A DNA stretch of 34,833 bases. Source: Penium margaritaceum (Eukaryota > Streptophyta > Zygnematophyceae > Desmidiales > Peniaceae). The notes below the pieces were generated by a model. It was given only the letters and a program-made list of their open reading frames with translations, was not told the DNA's origin and ran no database searches. The translations under genes were made by a program, and so were the position numbers. The DNA lies in assembly GCA_023375785.1 (NCBI GenBank), contig SZWC01015179.1:30313-65145 (forward strand), written 5' to 3'. This document shows positions 28,421 to 34,833 of this stretch, piece after piece; within the stretch, counting starts at the first letter, position 1, and every line of letters begins with the position of its first letter.

Positions 28421-28745
28421 ATTTCCTGGTTTGACCACTGTGGCGAGTCAAAAATCCTATCTGACTTTAGATTTGGATTCCTTGGATTTTTCCATGCAAG
28501 ATTGAGCTTTGAATCACTCAATTCCATTGAGTTTTCAGAAACTTAGCCTAGCCTGAACTTCGGATGTTGGACGGGTGGAATCTGGTACCCGCCATGGGTG
28601 GCAGGATAACCCACCGCCAGTGATCCAAGTTCATCTCCAATGAGCTGCAAATGCACCACGGTCATGACTCAAGTGACCAGAGGGAACTCTCTGACCAGGG
28701 GGACCTTGACTTTTAGGCGCGGAAAGGTGCTCTAACGGGTCACCG
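28421..28745. other. Unassigned 325 bp between the hAT half and copia sequence
   Basis: No motif is seen on either strand. It may contain decayed pol of the truncated copia copy whose tail follows, or hAT sequence at the junction. Confidence 0.4.
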
Positions 28746-28857
28746 TCAAAGCACCTCCCATTGCTTAGTGTGCAAGACAAGGTAGGTAGCTCCACCGAGG
28801 GTTTCTTTAAATGCCATAACAAGAGCTCTGCTGCTCCGATTTGGCCGTGCTTCAATG
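28746..28857 (+). pseudogene. Pol tail of a second copia E-family copy
   Basis: The plus strand encodes DKVGSSTEGFFKCHNKSSAA, then PIWPCFNVLETLDHRL running into the LTR. The same region before the 3' LTR encodes AQVGSSTKGYFDGRSKASTA, then PIWACSDALEILDHRL. So the sequence before the left LTR is also the end of a pol gene of the same family, consistent with a tandem head-to-tail arrangement. The alternative is that the LTR really starts near 28773 and 33219 and includes this block. Confidence 0.7.
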
Positions 28858-29093
28858 TGTTGGAAACCTTAGATCACAGGCTATAAGTATCATATATACT
28901 ATCATTGTAGTAAGACATAAGAACATGGATTGGTTCAGTTGTACTGAATAAAACATTTTCTTCCACTCACATATATGATCCTTGTGCTCCACACTATTCA
29001 CCATTGGTGTCACTTGGCTGCCCCTAAAAGTTACTAGCGTGAACCAGTGAAGGCTATGCATCCTTGAGGGTGCCTCTACACCCACTAGTGCCA
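28858..29093 (+). repeat. Copia E 5' LTR
   Basis: It starts TGTTGGAAACCTTAGATCAC and ends near ACTAGTGCCAA. It aligns with 33301-33540; anchors are GATCCTTGTGCTCCACA, TTCACCATTGGTGTC and ATCCTTGAGGGTG. Several TATA-like runs (CTATAAGTA near 28882) are possible promoter sites. Confidence 0.85.
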
Positions 29094-29099
29094 AAAAAA

Positions 29100-29113
29100 T
29101 GGTCATGAGCACA
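29100..29113 (+). other. Copia E primer-binding site, degenerate
   Basis: TGGTCATGAGCACA lies 6 bp after the LTR end. It resembles TGGTATCAGAGCAC with one or two small changes. Position and partial match support it. Confidence 0.55.
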
Positions 29114-29164
29114 CATGCCTAGAAGGACCCTAGCTCTACCACTTCCACGCTACAGTCACGCGCC

Positions 29165-29880
29165 ATGACAACAACCAAGCAAGCAGGCATAGGCGTTGTC
29201 ATGAAGTTTGACGGCAATGGTTTTCCCTTGTGGAGGTGGCACTTTGAGGTCTACCTCGATGACAAGGGCTTTCTTGAGATGGTTGAGGATGAAGAAACCG
29301 CTCCTGCAGATACTGCAATGCCGGAGGAGGTAGACAAGTACAAGAAGCATGAGAAGAAGGAAAATGCCTTGTTGGTGTTACCACTGGCTTCGACGCAGGG
29401 TGCACTCATACAAGGATGCACGAAGGTCACAGAGGCATGGAAGAAACTCTGCACCATCTACCAGTCTCTCAACCTTGCTAACCAGCTCTTCATCTTCAAG
29501 AGGCCCTTCACCATCTGAGCCAACGAAGGTGACGACATCATGGAGATCCTGCAGAAAAATGAGTCCCTTATTGCCGATTGTGTAGCCACCGGATAAGGTT
29601 GACCCTCAGCTGCTAGCCATGATCCTCCTAGCCTTGACAGATAGTTGGATTCCCGTGATCGTTGACGGCTGGTCTGCGAATGAGCTGAAGTACCCAATGG
29701 TGGCTGACTATGTCCACAATGAATGGATGTGGCACAGTGGGAGAGAATGTGGAACAACATGAAGTGCCGCCTATGCCATCTGCCCTCAAGGTGGAGAAGG
29801 ACACAAGAAGGGGAATGGTGCCAAGCATGGCACTAAAAAAGATGAAAAGAAGTGGGAGTAGACAACTATGATAAAAAAAG
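29165..29880 (+). pseudogene. Copia E gag
   Basis: The start at 29165 opens a 117-codon frame: MTTTKQAGIGVVMKFDGNGF, PLWRWHFEVYLDDKGFLEMV, ALIQGCTKVTEAWKKLCTIY and QSLNLANQLFIFKRPFTI. This is the copia gag core (L-x-G-x-N-F-x-x-W, A-x-x-x-W-x-x-L). A stop at 29516 ends it. Further gag text (DPQLLAMILLALTDSWIPVI near 29615) is in another frame. The zinc knuckle near 29880 keeps KKGH, stop, ERNC, so the His and the last Cys are present but both first Cys are lost. Confidence 0.85.
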
Positions 29881-29906
29881 GCCATTAGGAACGCAACTGC
29901 CCCAAA

Positions 29907-30218
29907 ATGAAGGCGGACCAGCCGGGGAAAGCTGGAAAGAAGGATTGCCACGCAATGATGGTGCAAGATTCCACCAACTTGAAAGATACGGGAGTCACCA
30001 TGATTGACTTCGGATCGGGCCGCCACACCCAAGACAACTGGGTGACATTTGTCACCTATGGCGCCACCAAGAGGCACATGATAGTAGCCAATGGCAAAAC
30101 GGAGTTGGTCGTGGACGAAGGCAATGTTTGCATGGAGTCGGCGGTGAACAGAAAAGTCATTCCGTGTACCATCAACGACATGCTCCACATGCCCAACTTT
30201 GGGGCAAGCCTGATGTGA
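29907..30218 (+). pseudogene. Copia E protease region
   Basis: A 103-codon frame contains GVTMIDFGSGRHTQDN at about 29993-30040, where the copia family has W-x-x-D-S-G-A-S-x-H-M. The catalytic Asp is present but the following Ser is Phe, so D-S-G is D-F-G. ATKRHMIVANGK and INDMLHMPNFGASLM follow, both typical of the protease and its C-terminal neighbour. The frame closes before the pre-integrase segment. Confidence 0.8.
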
Positions 30219-30328
30219 GTGAGCCGTCTTACTGACAAGGTGCTAGAGGTGGTCTTCAATAGAAGGAGTTCATCATCAGGAAGGTGGAGGAATGCGAGGT
30301 AATTGCATGTGGAAATTAATAATCCGAC

Positions 30329-31246
30329 GTGTACTTGCTCTGTACGAAGATCCTTGGCAGCCAGGTGGGCTCCGACGTCGCCCACCTCGTGAAGAAGGAC
30401 GATGGAGATCTGGACCTGTGGTACCACCGCTTGTGTCACATCACTTCCCCAATTGTGAGGGACATGGCGAAGAAGGAAGTAGTGGGTCTTGTGGTCAAGA
30501 GCATCGGTGCATCCAAGAATGCCATGTGCAAGCAGTACGTGGTCGGAAAGGAGACACGGCAGCTGTTTGATGGCAAAGGGACGCGCGCAGCAGCAAAGTT
30601 GGAAGTGGTGCACACTGATGTGGGTGGACTATTTGAGAGCTCCTTCAGGGGCGCTCGCCACTTCATGATCTTCATCGATGATCACAGCCACATGCTCTCC
30701 CCCTACATCATCAAGAGGAAGAGTCATTTCCTATCGTGTATGCAGGAGTTTGTGGCAGTAGCGGAGCGGCAGACGAAGGTGAAGGTGAAGGCATTCAGCA
30801 GCGACAATGGTGGCAAGAATGAGGGCTGCTCAGTATGGATGAAGAGCAAGGGGATAGAATGGCAGGAAACAACACCACATTCTTCATAGCAGAACGGTAT
30901 TATTGAGAGGGAAAACCACGCCATCCTCAACATGATCCGGTCTATGTTGATTGAGGCTCGTCTCGCACAGCGGTACTGGGGCAAGGCAGCGTGGACCACA
31001 GCGTACATCATGAACTTGACACTGAAGAAGCCAGTAAAAGACGTGGAGTCCAAGGTCTGGAAGATGCCAGGAGAGGTTTGGAGTAGGAGGAAGCCAGTTT
31101 TGGCTCACCTCCACAAGTTTTGCTGCGTTGTGCATATTGTTCTCCAGGCACGGGAGGGGCGGGGTAAGATGGACCCGTACACTCGTCGGTGCATCTTCGT
31201 TGGGAACGAGAGCAGGAGCAAGGCATACCAGCTCTTTGAACCGTGA
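30329..31246 (+). pseudogene. Copia E integrase with one internal stop
   Basis: Frame 30329-30889: DLWYHRLCHITSPIVRDMAK (pre-integrase H-x-R-L-x-H), CKQYVVGKETRQ, LEVVHTDVGGLFESSFRGAR (Asp codon 30617-30619), HFMIFIDDHSHM, KAFSSDNGGKNEGCSVWMKS, then TTPHSS and TAG at 30887-30889. The same frame continues QNGIIERENHAILNMIRSML with the catalytic Glu, YWGKAAWTTAYIMNLT, and RRCIFVGNESRSKAYQLFEP to a stop. D-D-E is complete; the TAG replaces a Gln codon (CAG). Downstream MKSHNVTFDKESYW is the usual R-D-V-x-F-D-E segment. Confidence 0.92.
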
Positions 31247-31258
31247 TGGTAGCAGATC

Positions 31259-31615
31259 ATGAAGAGTCACAACGTCACGTTTGACAAGGAAAGCTATTGG
31301 ATAGACAAGGACGCAGGTCTCTCCAAGCGGAGGGAGTGGCTGTCACTCCTCGAGGGGGAGATATTGGAGGACACAATAGAGGATGATGTACAATCAGCAC
31401 CAACCGGCAGGAACCATTCGGGGGATGGGGGAGCGGCTTATTTGCATTGAGCTGATTCAGATGATGAGTCCAAAGTGGTAGCAACAGTGGAGTTGAATGA
31501 GGAGGCGAGAAATGTGACCGCATCTTCACGGTCTCCGAGAGAGGGGGAGCAGGCCAGCGGCTCAAGTAGCAACGCGAGAGGGCACCACAGCAGCAGCAAC
31601 AACAACAATAGAAGC
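31259..31615 (+). pseudogene. Copia E linker between integrase and RT
   Basis: After SHNVTFDKESYW comes an acidic region (LLEGEILEDTIEDDVQSA), a stop, then ADSDDESKVVATVELNEEAR and a Ser/Asn-rich run (SSSNARGHHSSSNNNNRS). It is the variable spacer of copia pol. The reverse strand of the Ser/Asn-rich run gives a Leu-rich artefact. Confidence 0.7.
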
Positions 31616-32600
31616 CTCAAAAGCAACAGCCTTGGAGAAGCGGACGCATAATGAGGACGGCATTCCAGCGGAAGGCATCTGGACCAGGTATGCTCGAGGG
31701 TTCTTTGTGCAAGAGGAGCCCGAGACCGTCAAGGAGGCATTGCAGCGGAAGGATGGAGCTGAATGGGAGGGAGCTACAAAATCTGAGCTCGTCATCCATG
31801 AAGAGAATAAGAGAGCTGACCGACTGGCCAAAAGGCGGGAATGTTAGCGGCTCCAAGTGGACGGTCAAAAAGAAGCTCACAAAGGAGGGGAAGGTGGAGT
31901 GGTACAAGGCGCGGCTGGTGGCAAAGGGGTATGCCAAGCGGAAGGGTGAACACAACGACAAAACCTTCTCACTAGTGGCAAAGTTTACCTCCATCCTTAC
32001 CATCCTCCCCGTGCCGGCAGTGCGTGATACGAAGTCCACCAAATGGACGTAAAAACCGTATTCCTCAACAGCGATCTGGAAAAGGAGGTCTACATGGACG
32101 TACTGCACGGGGTTGTCGCACCTCTGGGGAAGGTGTGCCGGCTTTGCAAGGCACTTTATGGGCTAGAGCAGGCGTCACTCATGTGGTTCCTGAAAATTGA
32201 CGGCTTCATGGACGGGCTTGGCTTCAAGCGTTACAAGACGAATCACAGCTTGGACATGTTGAAGTAGCCAGGGTTGCACCTGAATGTTGTCCTTTACATG
32301 GATGGCCTCATCCTTGTGTCATCGGACATGGAGGAGTTGGTGAAACCTGAAGTTGCAGCTAGACGGTCGGTTCAAAATGACTGACATGGGTGAGCTGGAG
32401 TACTATCTCAGCATCGCCATCAAGGGGGACAGTAAGACACACATGATAGAGATGGGGCAGGAAAAGTATGCGCAATAGATGCTCCATCGCTACAAAATGG
32501 AGGAGTGCAATCCCATCCGCACACCCATGACCACCACATGTGACCTGAGCTCACGCATGGGGCCAAGCTCGGATGAGGAGAAAGAATAGATGGCAGGTGT
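31616..32600 (+). pseudogene. Copia E reverse transcriptase, YVDD changed to YMDG
   Basis: TVKEALQRKDGAEWEGATKS opens RT, then after a frame change KWTVKKKLTKEGKVEWYKAR, LVAKGYAKRKGEHNDKTFSL and VAKFTS. Another change at 32040 gives MDVKTVFLNSDLEKEVYMDV and VCRLCKALYGLEQASLMWFL. The catalytic box is VLYMDGLILVSSD at 32295-32306, so the second Asp is Gly (GAC to GGC). FKMTDMGELEYYLSIAIKGD and MEECNPIRTPM follow in a further frame. The order is complete, and polymerase activity is expected to be lost. Confidence 0.9.
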
Positions 32601-33220
32601 GCCATACCAATCCGTAGTGGGGAGCATCATGTATGCCATGGTGGCAACGAGGCCCGACCTGGCCTTTGCGGAGGGCCAAGTGAGCCACTATGCCGCTGAC
32701 CCCGGGCCGCTGCATTGGCAAGCGGTGAAGTGGATCCTCCACTACCTCAAGTTGACAAAACATCCGTGGCTCGTGTTTGCAAGGGGAGCAAGGGACGACT
32801 CCCTCGAGCTGGTCGGCTACTCTAATGCCGACTGTGTTGAATTTTTGTGGATGACAAAAAATCAGTGTCAGGGTACATTTTTGTGCTTGGTGGTGCAACA
32901 GTTTTATGGACAAGCAGAAAAAAAGATCATGTGGTACTATCCAGCACCGAGGTGGAGTACATCGTACTCACGGAAGCCGCAAAGGAGGTGGTGTGGTTGT
33001 GGCGGCTGCTCAAGGAGATTGGGGTGCTACAAAGGAAGCTGATGGTACTCAATGTGGACAACATGAGTGCCATCAGCCTCACCTAGAATCTGGTGCTGCA
33101 CAGGAGGGTTAAGCACATCGTGATCTGACATCACTACGCACGTGACTTGGTGGCAAAGGGATATGCGGCTATTGTGAATTGTTGAACGAAGTGCATGCTC
33201 AACGATGCCATGACCAAGGC
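32590..33220 (+). pseudogene. Copia E RNase H and pol C-terminus
   Basis: MAGVPYQSVVGSIMYAMVAT, PGPLHWQAVKWILHYLK and LELVGYSNADC start RNase H. A shift near 32845 leads to VSGYIFVLGGATVLWTSRKK, VVLSSTEVEYIVLTEAAKEV, LNVDNMSAISLT, stop, NLVLHRRVKHIVI, stop, HHYARDLVAKGYAAIVN. The D-A-D-W box is N-A-D-C; S-T-E-V-E-Y and D-N-M-S-A-I are in place. The last block corresponds to the pol tail. Coding similarity runs into the LTR junction at about 33300. Confidence 0.88.
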
Positions 33221-33300
33221 ACAGGTGGGCAGCTCCACCAAGGGTTACTTTGACGGTCGTAGCAAGGCCTCTACTGCTCCAATCTGGGCATGCTCAGATG

Positions 33301-33540
33301 CGTTGGAAATCTTAGATCACAGGCTAGTAGCATCTGATGTGATCTCAGCATGATATGTGACAAAAACGTGTTTTTATTCAGTTCTACTTTATGCAGTGTT
33401 TTCTGCCTGCTCACATATGTGATCCTTGTGCTCCACATTCTTCACCATTGGTGTCCATTGGCTTCCCAAAACCATTGGTAGCATGAACCAGTTAAGGCTA
33501 GGAATCCTTGAGGGTGTCTCTACACCTAGTAGTGCCAACA
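33301..33540 (+). repeat. Copia E 3' LTR
   Basis: It starts CGTTGGAAATCTTAGATCAC, with the first T of the TG end changed to C, and ends TAGTAGTGCCAACA. It is the partner of 28858-29093, at roughly 80% identity by eye. No clear polypurine tract lies immediately before it. Confidence 0.85.
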
Positions 33541-34833
33541 ATTCTATGAAAACGTTTCCCAATGTGGGTTGCACGGTGCACGCTTGCGCCTAGGTGCAAG
33601 CTTAAGCTTCTGCATGACCTCTGTTGTATCCAGCAGTGTCTCGTGGACAATGCGGACAGTTTTTCCAACAGCATCAGGCTTGCACAATGCAAGTACAAAT
33701 GGCGTTATGAGTTTTATTAGCACCTTCACCTGCAGCCAGAACACACTGGTCCTGATGATGTGGCATACTTACTTCTTCTTTGTTTTCTAGGTAGTGTCCG
33801 TGCCATCTCCCATTTGCTGTTATTTTTCACTGGTCACCAGCTTTTGAAAAACATCCTTCACGCCTAAGAATTCTCTCACTATCCTGTGGACACATGTAAA
33901 ACATTTTTCTGTAGCTGGAAGGAGCACCCTGTCCCGAGAATCTAACTTCAGCCAGGACCTCAAGAAGCACTTGAAAAACGTCACCACTTTCTCACACTTC
34001 CTTATAACTGCCTGTTCCCTGTCTGTCTTCCCCATGTCTTCAGGCACAGTTCCAGATTTTTACAGACACAGTGAGTGAAAAATACTGCAGGGTACTTCAT
34101 GCGCAAAGCCTTGTATGCCTTCTTGTTGGTGCTTGCATTTTCTGTGATAACCAAAGTTACCTTCTCAGGTCGCACCTCATTGATGGTCTGGTCGATGACG
34201 CAAGCCACATCGTTATCATCACGGACCAAGCCACTCACATCACAGCTGAAGAGATGAGCAACTCCCTCGGCGTTGGAGGCCATGGCCAAGTAGATCGGGA
34301 AGATGCGGATGTCACTCCAGTCGTCCACCCCAAGGGAGACGCCAAAGATGTCCAAAGCTACTCCGTAGTGGCGCCTCCATCTCAGCAAGCTCCCTGTCCA
34401 GTGTAGGGAGAGTTACCTCTTTCACCCTGTCATTTCTTGGCAACCTGAAACCTCCCGTTATCCTGCAAGAATCATCCACAAGCTCCAGTATGCAAGATTC
34501 CCGGCATGAAGAGATGGGTAAAGCATTCTTAACCACGAATTATACAATGGTTTTCTGGCACTACGATTTGGCAGCATGTGCGAGATGCTCCTACATCAAC
34601 CTCTACCAGGATGAGCTGAGGGAGGCTTTTAGGCTAGATTCCCGATGAATACAGGGCTAAAAGAAGGTTCATTGAAAAACCGTGTGGTTGCCAGTTACTG
34701 CTGCTGCTGCTGCTACTGCTATTGCCACTGTTGCTCACCAGGAGCCTGCTGCACACCAATTATGGCTTGTTCCTGCTCATGCTGCCGCACCTGGTGGAGG
34801 TCCAACCAGTTGGCTTGGCGTTCCCTCTTACTG
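33541..34833 (-). pseudogene. hAT transposase, N-terminal and catalytic half
   Basis: Minus strand from right: GGFRLPRNDRVKEVTLPTLD near 34460; then GVSLGVDDWSDIRIFPIYLA, NAEGVAHLFSCDVSGLVRDD, VTLVITENASTNKKAYKALR and MKYPAVFFTHCVCKNLELCL in a 128-codon frame (34388-34002). The W-T/D-D-x-W-S-D...D/E-N-A...C-x-x-H/K-x-L-x-L pattern is the hAT core with DUF659. After a frame change near 34050: VIRKCEKVVTFFKCFLRSWL and CVHRIVREFLGVKDVFQKLV, then FWLQVKVLIKLITPFVLALC and KPDAVGKTVRIVHETLLD. It is cut at 33541 by copia E and resumes near 28400. The true N-terminus is beyond the right edge; a CAG-rich run at 34698-34713 lies in it. Confidence 0.85.
34694..34735. repeat. CTG/CAG triplet repeat
   Basis: Five CTG units (34698-34712) with imperfect flanking units. 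On the coding strand of the hAT gene this would read as a Gln-rich stretch with stops. Confidence 0.75.

Larger units (their letters stand above)
28858..33540 (+). mobile_element. Copia E: Ty1/copia retrotransposon inserted in the hAT element
   Basis: Order on the plus strand: 5' LTR, degenerate primer site, gag, protease, pre-integrase, integrase, linker, RT, RNase H, pol tail, 3' LTR. Length is 4683 bp, normal for a copia. Integrase motifs are intact, RT is mutated, and several stops and frameshifts are spread over pol. hAT sequence abuts the right LTR at 33541. No matching target duplication is found on the left, as expected if the left side is a tandem relative. Confidence 0.9.

Noticed and set aside
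1..34833. CRISPR array, rRNA, tRNA gene, bacterial operon or defence system
   Set aside because: No regularly spaced repeats, no rRNA segments, no complete tRNA cloverleaf and no compact gene clusters. All coding text belongs to eukaryotic transposable elements.

Overview
This window looks like intergenic DNA from a large, transposon-rich plant nuclear genome. It contains gag-pol remnants of Ty1/copia and Ty3/gypsy chromovirus families, primer-binding sites matching plant initiator Met-tRNA (TGGTATCAGAG type), a hAT transposase and no bacterial-style operon. A green lineage (streptophyte) is my best reading. A non-seed plant or charophyte alga is plausible because of the Penelope-like fragment, but species cannot be fixed from sequence alone. 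I see no intact cellular gene, no rRNA or tRNA gene and no CRISPR array. Every coding region is broken by stops, frameshifts or deletions.

Layout. Positions 1-14047 are a nested pair. An old Ty1/copia element on the minus strand (copia A, LTRs about 150-718 and 7263-7343 + 13483-14047) carries, inside its own 5' LTR, a younger complete-length minus-strand Ty3/gypsy chromovirus (7344-13482). The chromovirus has 756/759-bp LTRs, a primer-binding site, a polypurine tract, an AAGC(A/G) target duplication and a C-terminal chromodomain broken by a stop. A plus-strand Ty3/gypsy remnant (gypsy B) follows at 14081-17050: gag, zinc knuckle, protease, half an RT and RNase H, with no integrase. Positions 17050-18740 hold no recognisable gene and include a pyrimidine-rich tract. 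A minus-strand copia (copia B) with well-preserved integrase and pol C-terminus occupies 18747-21785. A 168-bp piece of its LTR recurs in inverted orientation at 21796-21963, followed by a perfect 16-bp-stem hairpin and a plus-strand copia integrase fragment (copia C, 22055-22330).

From 23250 to 26070 two LTR-like direct repeats flank a plus-strand Penelope-like reverse transcriptase fragment (about 23910-24700) and a 48-bp-arm hairpin (25104-25203). A copia gag fragment (copia D, 26219-26740) follows the second repeat.

From 27107 to the right end lies a minus-strand hAT transposase pseudogene. It is split by a plus-strand copia element (copia E, LTRs 28858-29093 and 33301-33540) that is preceded by the pol tail and LTR of a tandem relative. 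The N-terminal half of the hAT is at 33543-34833 and the dimerisation region plus acidic tail at 27107-28400.

How the parts relate: nesting order and LTR similarity give a relative chronology. Copia A has the most diverged LTRs; the chromovirus inside it is younger (about 84% LTR identity in a hand-aligned 111-bp sample); copia E is younger than the hAT it splits. Four of the RTs or integrases have lost catalytic residues, so none of these copies should be able to move on its own.
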